Below, one piece after another: positions 1 to 6,880 of a stretch of 28,633 nucleotides of DNA (its first letter is position 1; the number at the start of each line of letters is the position of its first letter). The notes under the pieces are model-generated. The model saw nothing but the letters and a program-made list of their open reading frames with translations. It ran no database searches and was not told where the DNA came from. The translations under genes and the position numbers were made by a program. Source of the stretch: an uncultured Selenomonas sp. (GTDB lineage: Bacteria; Bacillota; Negativicutes; Selenomonadales; Selenomonadaceae); contig CALIBA010000142.1 in NCBI GenBank assembly GCA_938045435.1, forward strand, positions 1 to 28,633, written 5' to 3'.

Positions 1-1
1 T

Positions 2-466
2 GGCCGCATGAAGTCGCGCGACTACTACGGCGAATTCGCGGAGAAACTGCCGAAGGATACGGTGATCCTCACAGCGGGCTGTGCGAAGTACAAGTATATT
101 AAGAAGAATCTTGGTGACATCGACGGTATCCCGCGCGTACTCGATGCCGGTCAGTGCAACGATTCCTACTCACTCGCACTCATTGCACTGAAGCTCAAAG
201 AGGTATTTGGTCTGGATGATATCAACGATTTGCCGATTGCCTACAACATCGCGTGGTATGAGCAGAAGGCTGTCATCGTTCTCCTCGCGCTGCTCCACCT
301 CGGCGTGAAGAATATTCACCTCGGTCCCACGCTCCCCGCGTTCCTTTCCCCGAATGTCGCGAAGGTTCTCGTCGAAAACTTTGGCATCGGTGGGATCACG
401 AACGTTGAAGATGATATGGAGATGTTCGGCATTGAGGTGAATGGCCCCGAAGCTGCTGCTGTGTAA
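2..466 (+). CDS. hcp: Hydroxylamine reductase / hybrid-cluster protein, C-terminal part
   Basis: This is the C-terminal ~154 residues of the hybrid-cluster (prismane) protein, a cytoplasmic Fe-S-O enzyme that reduces hydroxylamine or NO during nitrosative stress. The reading frame is open from the window edge, so the N-terminal part with the cubane cluster lies upstream. Three segments carry known hybrid-cluster ligands: the LTAGCAKY motif, the DAGQCND motif, and WYEQKAV, whose Glu and Lys correspond to the conserved E-x-K pair of the family. The first Met in frame (position 8) is internal, because family members read GRMKSR here. The gene ends with TAA just before a strong bidirectional hairpin, so it is the last gene of its transcript. 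The family assignment is firm; the physiological substrate cannot be settled from sequence. Confidence 0.95.
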   Translation, partial: GRMKSRDYYGEFAEKLPKDTVILTAGCAKYKYIKKNLGDIDGIPRVLDAGQCNDSYSLALIALKLKEVFGLDDINDLPIAYNIAWYEQKAVIVLLALLHLGVKNIHLGPTLPAFLSPNVAKVLVENFGIGGITNVEDDMEMFGIEVNGPEAAAV

Positions 467-483
467 TAGAAATCACGTATAAA

Positions 484-530
484 AAAGCAAAAGAGACTGC
501 CGCTCCCTGTACGGTGGTCTCTTTTGCTTT
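484..530. terminator. Bidirectional rho-independent terminator after hcp
   Basis: A perfect 14-bp inverted repeat (484-497 with 517-530; core AGCAAAAGAGAC/GTCTCTTTTGCT), plus a short inner CCG/CGG pairing, lies 18 bases after the hcp stop. The flanking A-run and T-rich 3' side let it act in either direction. It should end hcp transcription. Confidence 0.85.
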
Positions 531-550
531 CTATGGTCCTGTGGTATGAT
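522..550 (+). promoter_or_regulatory. Possible extended -10 promoter for the 581 gene
   Basis: TGGTATGAT (542-550) is an extended -10 match about 30 bases upstream of the start codon. The -35 is poor (TTTTGC, 522-527) and overlaps the terminator stem, so the call rests on the extended -10 only. Confidence 0.4.
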
Positions 551-580
551 ACATGGGATAGAGAGAATGGGGGGATTATC

Positions 581-1351
581 ATGCGAAGGGATCGCGTCCT
601 TAGTGGGGGCGTGTATGCTCTGAAAGCAGTCTGGGACGACTTGTATGCACTCAATCCGCCTGCGGTATTTTTGCTGCTTGGCAGTCTTTGTACCGTATTT
701 CTCTATGCGTGGGGATCGTCCAAGATTGCGCTCGTTATGTTGTTTTGTACAGCTTTTTCCTACCTTGTGGGGCGGTGTGTCAGGGGATGGGGACGGGTTC
801 TTCTAGGTAGTGTTTTTTTACTATTTATGGTCGTCATTACACTGGCTTCTATTCTCATTGGTTTTCTCCTTTGTTTCGATTTCTCACCAAATGGACGGGA
901 GAACTATGCGCAGATACGGCGTGATTTTTTTCCAAAAGAAATTCCGGCAACTGCCTATGATATACAAGTTTGGAGCCGTATGGGGACCGGGTATAGACGG
1001 GATGAATCATATCTTTCCTATCGTGATACAAAGGAAAATATTCGTTCCTATGCGATGATTGGACGGGCGCGTTCAGAAATGCGCTCTCGTTATCCCCATA
1101 TCAACGAGGTGATTCGTGTCCCACGCATTACCGTAGATGAGACCGCAGTAGAACCGCGCTTTGCCATGCGCCCCCTATGGCAGCGGATATTTATTGACTA
1201 TGTGCCGCATCCGGCAGAGATAGGTGTTCTGAAAGAAAAGTTTGTCTTTTATGTTTGGGATATTAACAGTGATCCCAACTACCCACAGGCAAAGATCATC
1301 GGCATCTCAGAGAATGGGACACATGTTATCTTTTATGCCGTCGGGGAGTAA
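581..1351 (+). CDS. Membrane protein of unknown function
   Basis: I do not recognise this 256-residue protein. The start at 581 (MRRDRV...) is preferred over an upstream TTG at 524 because a GGGGGG-containing ribosome binding site at about 568-573 precedes it and the TTG lies inside the terminator. Three hydrophobic helices can be seen at roughly residues 28-43, 48-64 and 73-98. They are followed by a ~155-residue soluble domain rich in Arg, Tyr and charged residues, with no lipobox or known catalytic motif. It stands alone between two bidirectional terminators, so it is probably a single-gene transcript. A domain outside the membrane is plausible but not shown. Confidence 0.7.
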   Translation: MRRDRVLSGGVYALKAVWDDLYALNPPAVFLLLGSLCTVFLYAWGSSKIALVMLFCTAFSYLVGRCVRGWGRVLLGSVFLLFMVVITLASILIGFLLCFDFSPNGRENYAQIRRDFFPKEIPATAYDIQVWSRMGTGYRRDESYLSYRDTKENIRSYAMIGRARSEMRSRYPHINEVIRVPRITVDETAVEPRFAMRPLWQRIFIDYVPHPAEIGVLKEKFVFYVWDINSDPNYPQAKIIGISENGTHVIFYAVGE

Positions 1352-1377
1352 GGGGGGAACGCGGTATCAAAAAACTA

Positions 1378-1415
1378 AAAGTGCTGCTCATGAATAAAAA
1401 TGAGCAGCACTTTTT
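1378..1415. terminator. Bidirectional terminator between convergent genes
   Basis: A perfect stem AAAGTGCTGCTCAT (1378-1391) / ATGAGCAGCACTTT (1400-1413) with an 8-base loop is flanked by A-rich and T-rich tracts. It serves both the 581 gene (plus) and the ABC operon (minus), whose stop codon at 1414-1416 sits in its T-tract. Confidence 0.9.
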
Positions 1416-3066
1416 AGAGCACAGCGCGCAGGAGATTTGCCGTATAGGGATCATCGGGCTGAGAGAGTATATGGCTGGTTTCGCCCTGTTCGACGATGTG
1501 CCCGTTTTGCATGATGAGGACACGTCCGGCGATGGAGCTGACAAGCGGCAGGTCGTGTGAGATAAAAAGGAGGCTCATGCCGTGCTCCTGCTGGAGGTGC
1601 AGGAGGAGGGCGATGATCTTCGCCTGCACGGAGACATCAAGCGCCGAGGTTGCCTCATCGCAGATGAGGATGTCGGGATGGACGGCCATTGCACGCGCAA
1701 TGGCCGCACGCTGGCACTCGCCGCCGCTCATCTCGTGCGGATAGCGATCTGCATAGGAGGCGGGCAGTCCGACATTCGTGAGGAGTTCTGCAACGCGCGT
1801 CTCCGTTGCGCGTTCGTCGGGTGTGCAAAGCCGGCAGATGGTCTCGCCGATCATTGCACCGATGGTGCGGCGCGGGTTGAACGAGCCGGGGGCATCCTGA
1901 AATACCATCTGGATGCGCGTGTAGAGGGCACGCCGCTTCTTTCCGCTTGCGCGCGTGATGTCCCTGCCATCGAGGAGGATGTTCCCATCCGTTGGCATAT
2001 ACAGTCCCGTGAGGATCTTTGCAACGGTGGATTTTCCGCTGCCGCTTTCGCCGACGATGCCGAGGAGCTCGCGCCGCGCAAGGGAAAAGGAAATGCCGTT
2101 GACCGCCTGCACGCGCCCCGCCGCATCGTCGAAGTGCATGGAGACGTTTTCAAAGCGCAGGAGAGGCGATGTGCTATTGCTGCCGCTTACGCGTTCCTCC
2201 TCCCCTGTGATGGTGGGGGAATTTTGGGGGGCGGCGAAAAAGTCCTCCGCATGATTGCGGCGGTCACAGTCCGTATGATTCGCTGCATACATTTTCGGTA
2301 CTGCGGAAATCAGGCTTTGCGTGTATGGATGCTGCGGATTTCCGAGTACCTCGTTCACGGTGCCCTGCTCGACAATCTTTCCTTTGCACATGACAGCGAC
2401 GCGGTCGGCAATGTGCCGCACGACACCGATGTTGTGCGTGATGAGGAGGATTGCCGTGCCTGTCCGCTCCTTGAGTGCATGCAGTTCGTCAAGTACCTGC
2501 AGCTGGATCGTTGCGTCGAGTGCCGAGGTCGGCTCATCGGCAAGCAGGAGCTGCGGGCGCAGGATGACGGCAAGTGCGATCGCAGCGCGCTGCGCCATGC
2601 CGCCCGAGAGTTCGAACGGATAGGCCGCGAGGATGCGGCTGACATCGGAAAAACCCATGCCGCCGAATACCTCTGCTGCGCGTGTGTCAATTTCCTCCCG
2701 TGAGAGGCTCGTGTGTGCGCGCATCGTCTCAACAAGCTGCGTGCCAATCCGCCGCGCAGGGTTCAGCGACGCACCTGCGTACTGAAACACCATCGCGATC
2801 TCCTCACCGCGCAGTCTGCGCCGTTCTCCCTCGGAGAGTATGGCAAGGTTCTTTGTGTCAAAGGAAACCGTACCCGCGTGAATCTCAGTGGAGAGCCCGC
2901 GGATCTGCGCGATTGCCTTGAGCAGGGTGGATTTTCCACTGCCGCTCTCGCCGACGATGCCGAGAACCTCACCTGCATGAAGCCGCAGATTGATGTTCTC
3001 GATGACAGCACTGCCGCCGTATCCTGCAGACAGGTGGTCGATTCTCAGCAGTTCTTTCATCGGCAT
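1414..3066 (-). CDS. Fused double ATPase of a peptide/nickel-type ABC importer
   Basis: This 550-residue protein carries two complete ABC ATPase domains in tandem, as if DppD and DppF (or NikD and NikE) were joined. Domain 1 has Walker A GESGSGKST at residues 39-47, signature LSGGMAQR near 153 and Walker B/D-loop DEPTSALD near 176. Domain 2 has GESGSGKST near 337-345, MSGGECQR near 445 and CDEATSALD near 468. Both sites look catalytically intact. An oligopeptide-type C-terminal segment (NPQHPYTQSL) follows domain 1, and a similar one ends the protein. It is the last gene of the operon, 28 bases after the solute-binding protein. GGAG lies only 3 bases before the first ATG but 9 before the next, so Met3 (start at 3060) may be the true start. 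Confidence 0.9.
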   Translation of the reverse strand: MPMKELLRIDHLSAGYGGSAVIENINLRLHAGEVLGIVGESGSGKSTLLKAIAQIRGLSTEIHAGTVSFDTKNLAILSEGERRRLRGEEIAMVFQYAGASLNPARRIGTQLVETMRAHTSLSREEIDTRAAEVFGGMGFSDVSRILAAYPFELSGGMAQRAAIALAVILRPQLLLADEPTSALDATIQLQVLDELHALKERTGTAILLITHNIGVVRHIADRVAVMCKGKIVEQGTVNEVLGNPQHPYTQSLISAVPKMYAANHTDCDRRNHAEDFFAAPQNSPTITGEEERVSGSNSTSPLLRFENVSMHFDDAAGRVQAVNGISFSLARRELLGIVGESGSGKSTVAKILTGLYMPTDGNILLDGRDITRASGKKRRALYTRIQMVFQDAPGSFNPRRTIGAMIGETICRLCTPDERATETRVAELLTNVGLPASYADRYPHEMSGGECQRAAIARAMAVHPDILICDEATSALDVSVQAKIIALLLHLQQEHGMSLLFISHDLPLVSSIAGRVLIMQNGHIVEQGETSHILSQPDDPYTANLLRAVL

Positions 3067-3094
3067 GTGCTCCGCTGTGATATTGACAGGACAA

Positions 3095-4621
3095 TCACTT
3101 CTTATCCAGATCCTTTGTCACATGATAGTAATCACTTGGGGTGGAGAGGAAGCCGGTAACCTTCTTCGAAATGCCGACCTGCATATTGTTGAACCCGATG
3201 AAGTCCATCGCTGCATCATCGATCACTTGCTGCTGAATGCGGTTGACGAGCTCGACGCGTTTTGACGGATCGAATGTGTTCGGCAGATCGGAAAGCGCCT
3301 GCTCGACCGCGGGATTTGAGTAGTGTCCGAAGTTCGCGACACCCTTTGCGCTCAATACATCACGCAGGAAGGCATACGGATCGCCCGTCGGCATGGTGAT
3401 GACGGAGTAAAGACCAATTTCAAATTCACCGGCCTTGTAATAGGTGGACTTTTCATGTGAGACGATGTTGACGTTGATGCCGATCTTCTTGAGCTGTGCC
3501 TGCATCTCCGTTGAGATGTTCTCGTTGAAGAGCCGCTTGTAGACGCCCATCTCGACGGTCAGCGGCTTGCCGTCTTTCTCAACGATGCCGTCACCGTCTG
3601 TATCCGCATAGCCTGCCGCAGCAAGTGCCTGTTTTGCCTTTTCGAGATCGAAGGAGCGTGCCTTGAGTGCAGGATCGCCATAGGGGGTCGATGCAAGGAA
3701 GGCACTGTTCGATGCCGTCATCGCACCCTTGAGGTACTGATCGCCGATGGTCTTTTTGTCCACGCCGTACATGATTGCCTGACGCACAGCGGGATCGGTG
3801 AGTTTATCGAGGTTCATGTAGAGTTGATAGGTGCGTGTCTGTGGGGTCTTGACGACAGTGAACTTGTCGTTTGCGGCAATGGTTTCTGCCGTTTCTGGAC
3901 TGAGGTCGAGTGCTACGTCGATTTCGTCCCCCTGTAGTGCCATTGCGAGCGTGTTGAAATCCGCGATCTTTGTGTATTCAATCTCATCAACCTTGACATC
4001 ACCGCCCCAATACTTCGGGTTCTTCTCCATGACTGCATGCTTGTCCGACTCAAAGGCACTCATGATAAAAGGGCCCGTGCAAATGGGGGCGTTGTCGAAG
4101 TCCTTTGTGCCCGCGACATCGAGAATGACGGCGTACGGGTCGCAGAGATCGTTGACGAGGGTGGCATATGGTTCCTTCGTACGAATCGTGAGGACATTCC
4201 CCTCTGCCGTATACGCTGCGCCTTCGAGCCATGCGGCGCGCTTATTGACTTCTGCTGTGCGCTTAAGCGAGGCGATGACCTTGTCCGCCGTCATCTTCTC
4301 GCCGTTTGAGAACGTGACGTTGTCCTTGAGTGTGATGCGCCATACGGTTGGTTCAACGTTTTTTGCCTTCTCCGCGAGCCACGGCTGCGGCTTCATGTTG
4401 TCGTCGAGGCGGAAGAGCGTTTCGCCTACGCCATAGCGCACGGCATACCAGCCGAGCCACTCCTTCGCGGGATCCATCGAGCTCGTTACTGCGACGGTGC
4501 CGCCGACGCGCACGATCTTCTTTCCTCCATCTGCTGGCTGATCCGAACCGCCGCAACCGGCTACGGCGAGCGGCACAGCTATTAGGAATGCGGCACAGAG
4601 ACGTTTCAGTGTTTTGTTCAT
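3095..4621 (-). CDS. Family 5 solute-binding lipoprotein (peptide/nickel-type ABC importer)
   Basis: A 508-residue extracytoplasmic binding protein. The N-terminus is a lipoprotein signal with lipobox VAGC, so Cys23 would be acylated, followed by a GGSDQPADGG linker. The body matches the SBP_bac_5 family (DppA/OppA/NikA), with the typical WLAEKAKNVEPTVWRITLK and NPKYWGG segments. The start is secure: AGGAGG at 4628-4633 is 6 bases before the ATG. It is the third gene of the operon, preceded by an intergenic hairpin (4655-4691). Ligand identity (nickel, nickel chelate, opine metallophore or peptide) cannot be read from the sequence. Overall resemblance to NikA-like proteins of anaerobic Firmicutes is my impression only. 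Confidence 0.9.
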   Translation of the reverse strand: MNKTLKRLCAAFLIAVPLAVAGCGGSDQPADGGKKIVRVGGTVAVTSSMDPAKEWLGWYAVRYGVGETLFRLDDNMKPQPWLAEKAKNVEPTVWRITLKDNVTFSNGEKMTADKVIASLKRTAEVNKRAAWLEGAAYTAEGNVLTIRTKEPYATLVNDLCDPYAVILDVAGTKDFDNAPICTGPFIMSAFESDKHAVMEKNPKYWGGDVKVDEIEYTKIADFNTLAMALQGDEIDVALDLSPETAETIAANDKFTVVKTPQTRTYQLYMNLDKLTDPAVRQAIMYGVDKKTIGDQYLKGAMTASNSAFLASTPYGDPALKARSFDLEKAKQALAAAGYADTDGDGIVEKDGKPLTVEMGVYKRLFNENISTEMQAQLKKIGINVNIVSHEKSTYYKAGEFEIGLYSVITMPTGDPYAFLRDVLSAKGVANFGHYSNPAVEQALSDLPNTFDPSKRVELVNRIQQQVIDDAAMDFIGFNNMQVGISKKVTGFLSTPSDYYHVTKDLDKK

Positions 4622-4654
4622 GGGAATCCTCCTGTAAAATATTTATCAGAGATG

Positions 4655-4691
4655 CTGCATATGCTGTGTGAGGTTCATACAGCATATGCAG
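4655..4691 (-). promoter_or_regulatory. Intercistronic hairpin upstream of the binding-protein gene
   Basis: A perfect 13-bp inverted repeat, CTGCATATGCTGT (4655-4667) and ACAGCATATGCAG (4679-4691), with an 11-base loop, fills much of the 86-base gap between permease C and the binding protein. No U-tract follows it on the minus strand, so it is more likely an mRNA-stabilising or processing element than a terminator. Confidence 0.6.
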
Positions 4692-4707
4692 ATAATCTGT
4701 CTATGCT

Positions 4708-5541
4708 TTACATGTGCTTCTCTCGTGTTTTGGGATCAATGAGATCGCGCAGATGATCGCCAAACATATTGAACACCATCATGACGGCGACCATCACCGC
4801 GCTTGGTGCAAGCGCCGCCCATGGCGCCTGCTGCAAATACTTCTGCCCCTCGCTGATCATGGCCCCCCACTCTGCGGCGGGAATCTGAACGCCGATGCCG
4901 AGGTAGGAGAGCCCCGCCAGCCCCATCATCATCGTGCTGATGTGGAGTACGGCAGTGACGATGAGGGGGCCTGCAATGTTCGGCAGGATGTGTCCGAAGA
5001 GAAGGCGCGTGTCCGTGCAGCCCGAGAGGCGCGCCGCTAGTATGTAGGTCTCCTCCTTCGCCGCAATGGCAGCGCTGCGTGCAATGCGTGCGTACTGTGT
5101 CCACGTTGTCGCGATAAGCGCCAGTATGGCATTGACGAGTCCGCCGCCGAGTACGCCGGCGACTGCGATCGCGAGCACGATGTCGGGAAACGCTTGAAAC
5201 ACGTCCGTGGTACGCATGAGCACAGCATCCATCCGCCCGCGATAGTAGCCCGACAGGAGTCCGATGAGACTACCGAGTGATCCCGCAGCGAAGATGATGA
5301 AGAGCGCTGCAAAGATGGACGTTTTAGCACCCACAAGGATGCGCGAGAGGATGTCCCTGCCGTAGTTGTCCGTACCGAGAAGATGCTCGGCGGATGGCGC
5401 CTTTAGGATCAGCTGCGGATCGGTCACATACGGATCATAGGGCGCAAGCTGCGCGGAGAAAAGGCTCACGATGAGGATAAGCGCCGCCAGGAGCGTGAGT
5501 GCGCGAAAGAGCGGCGGTGTTCGCAGAAAGAAGTTCAGCAT
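4708..5541 (-). CDS. ABC importer permease, DppC/NikC type
   Basis: A 277-residue inner-membrane permease of the DppC/OppC/NikC family. The N-terminal helix is followed by the family hallmark HLLGTDNYGRDILSR, and the BPD_transp_1 core contains about five further helices. The coupling-loop region (AARLSGCTDTRLLFGHILPNI) is where the ATPase docks. The ATG directly abuts the TAA of permease B (5542/5541), indicating translational coupling and equal expression. The length is usual for the family. It forms the membrane channel with the 5542-6474 product. Confidence 0.92.
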   Translation of the reverse strand: MLNFFLRTPPLFRALTLLAALILIVSLFSAQLAPYDPYVTDPQLILKAPSAEHLLGTDNYGRDILSRILVGAKTSIFAALFIIFAAGSLGSLIGLLSGYYRGRMDAVLMRTTDVFQAFPDIVLAIAVAGVLGGGLVNAILALIATTWTQYARIARSAAIAAKEETYILAARLSGCTDTRLLFGHILPNIAGPLIVTAVLHISTMMMGLAGLSYLGIGVQIPAAEWGAMISEGQKYLQQAPWAALAPSAVMVAVMMVFNMFGDHLRDLIDPKTREKHM

Positions 5542-6474
5542 TTAGAGATCCTTGATCTTTGGATTGAAATAACGATACGAGAGGTCGGCAATGAGATTCA
5601 CGAGGAAGAACGCAAGTGCCATCCAGACGACGACTGCCTGTATGACGGGATAGTCGCGGCTTGTAATCGCCGTCATGATTAGACTGCCGATGCCCGGCCA
5701 GTTAAAGATGGTCTCTATGATGACTGTGCCGCCGAGTAGCGAGCCAACTGAGATGCCCGTGAGCGTGATGACAATGACCATGATGTTCTTTAAGACGTTG
5801 CGGAACAGGATCACGCGCTCTGAGATGCCGCGTGCACGCAGTCCTACGACGTAGTCCTTTGCGAGCTCGTCGAGGGCCGCCGCGCGAATCTGACGGATGT
5901 AGCGCGAGGACATAACGAGCGCGAGTGTCGCTGATGGCAGAATCATGCCGATCGGTTTCGTCGTCGCGAGTACGGGAATCCAGCCGAGCCGATAGGAGAA
6001 CACGAACATAAGCACGATTGCAATGATAAAACTCGGTGTTGCATTGCCGATGAAGGTCAGGGTGCGGATTCCATAGTCCATGCGGCTGTTGTGCCATGCA
6101 GCAATCATGATGCCGAGGGGCAGGGAGATGAGGAGGGTGAACGCCATGGCACTGCCTGCTATGCGCAGTGTATAGGGAAGCGCCTGCCAAAATGTTGTTG
6201 CGACAGGGATGTCCGTGATATAAGATGTCCCCATATCGCCTTGGAGAAAGTGCGCGAGCCAACGCCCGTACTGCACAAGAAAGGGGGCATCGAGCCCCAT
6301 CTCCGCGCGCATTTGCGTGACGAGCTGCGGGTTGACGGCGACCCCGCCTGCCGAGAGGCGTATGGCGACGGGATCACCGGGGGCGATGTAGATGAGACCG
6401 AAAGAAAGCAGGGTAATGCCCAAAAAGACAGGGATGAATTGCAGACATCGTCCAAGGATAGTCTTTGCCGTCAT
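5542..6474 (-). CDS. ABC importer permease, DppB/NikB type
   Basis: A 310-residue DppB/NikB-family permease and first gene of the operon. An N-terminal helix and the LIYIAPGDPVAIRL segment are typical of the family. The coupling loop contains the RARGISERVILFRNVLKN motif, and the C-terminus has the conserved TIFNWPGIGSLIMTAI region. The ATG at 6474 is chosen over an in-frame ATG at 6486 because GGAG sits 6 bases before it, whereas nothing resembling a ribosome binding site precedes 6486. It is transcribed from the promoter at 6574-6603, leaving a leader of about 90 bases with an 18-base palindrome. Confidence 0.92.
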   Translation of the reverse strand: MTAKTILGRCLQFIPVFLGITLLSFGLIYIAPGDPVAIRLSAGGVAVNPQLVTQMRAEMGLDAPFLVQYGRWLAHFLQGDMGTSYITDIPVATTFWQALPYTLRIAGSAMAFTLLISLPLGIMIAAWHNSRMDYGIRTLTFIGNATPSFIIAIVLMFVFSYRLGWIPVLATTKPIGMILPSATLALVMSSRYIRQIRAAALDELAKDYVVGLRARGISERVILFRNVLKNIMVIVITLTGISVGSLLGGTVIIETIFNWPGIGSLIMTAITSRDYPVIQAVVVWMALAFFLVNLIADLSYRYFNPKIKDL

Positions 6475-6499
6475 AGATTTCTCCATAATAATTGTATAC

Positions 6500-6517
6500 T
6501 TTTCATGTGCATGAAAA
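6500..6517. promoter_or_regulatory. Operator-like palindrome in the ABC operon leader
   Basis: TTTTCATG-TG-CATGAAAA is a perfect 8+2+8 inverted repeat lying 26 bases upstream of the permease B start and about 50-70 bases downstream of the predicted transcription start. Its symmetry and size suit a dimeric repressor, possibly metal-responsive given the downstream importer. It could also fold as a small hairpin in the mRNA. Confidence 0.5.
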
Positions 6518-6573
6518 TATAGGAAAAGAACGATAGTTTTCTCTTATGGATAATTTGATAAATAACGATTATT

Positions 6574-6603
6574 AGTATATCTCTCATATAATAATAATGT
6601 CAA
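6574..6603 (-). promoter_or_regulatory. Promoter of the ABC importer operon
   Basis: On the minus strand a perfect TTGACA (6603-6598) is followed after 18 bases by TATACT (6579-6574), predicting transcription to begin near 6567. It is correctly oriented for the four-gene operon. Confidence 0.7.
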
Positions 6604-6794
6604 TCCTTTGCCCTAAATTATTTCGTATCATTCCTTGAAAATAAAGGATTTTTCGATGACTCTATCATATATTCATATCTAGGTGAAATAAGTTCTGAAA
6701 AATTTTCACAATAACTTTTTCATATGGAATAACCAATACATCAAGATATGAACAAGGATGGACAACAAGACATCTACAAGCGCCTCTGAAATAT

Positions 6795-6824
6795 TTGACA
6801 CACGCGACATCTTCTGTCTATAAT
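6795..6824 (+). promoter_or_regulatory. serA promoter
   Basis: Consensus TTGACA (6795-6800) and TATAAT (6819-6824) are separated by 18 bases. Transcription should begin near 6831, giving a leader of about 50 bases. Confidence 0.88.
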
Positions 6825-6843
6825 GAGGTTCACACTGTGTCAA
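6795..6843. promoter_or_regulatory. Inverted repeat framing the serA promoter
   Basis: TTGACACA (6795-6802) and TGTGTCAA (6836-6843) are perfect inverted copies 41 bases apart centre to centre, about four helical turns. One copy covers the -35 and the other lies just after the predicted start site. This geometry would suit a repressor binding both half-sites, but the site is not a known operator to me. Confidence 0.4.
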
Positions 6844-6849
6844 TAGAAC

Positions 6850-6864
6850 GCGGCGGAGCGCCGC
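6850..6864 (+). promoter_or_regulatory. GC hairpin in the serA leader
   Basis: GCGGCG-GAG-CGCCGC forms a 6-bp all-GC stem with a 3-base loop, ending 3 bases before the GGAGG (6868-6872) ribosome binding site. It could stabilise the 5' end or modulate ribosome access; no U-tract follows. Confidence 0.5.
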
Positions 6865-6880
6865 ATTGGAGGACTGACGG

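Larger units (their letters stand above)
6475..6880. other. AT-rich divergent intergenic region between ABC operon and serA
   Basis: About 400 bases without a gene. It holds the minus-strand promoter of the ABC operon (6574-6603), the serA promoter (6795-6824), an 18-base palindrome (6500-6517), two inverted repeats with equal 33-base spacing (6602-6650 and 6795-6843), a smaller one (TTCATATC 6672-6679 with GATATGAA 6745-6752), and the serA leader hairpin. I see no tRNA, riboswitch or small ORF with a good start. Confidence 0.7.

Noticed and set aside
1582..2703. Long plus-strand frame opposite the ABC ATPase
   Set aside because: It mirrors the GC-rich ATPase gene, has no ribosome binding site, and its translation lacks protein-like features.
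6541..6580. Possible Fur box (GATAATTTGATAAATAACGA region)
   Set aside because: The AT-rich stretch has GATAAT and GATTATT pieces but does not fit the 7-1-7 or hexamer arrangement.
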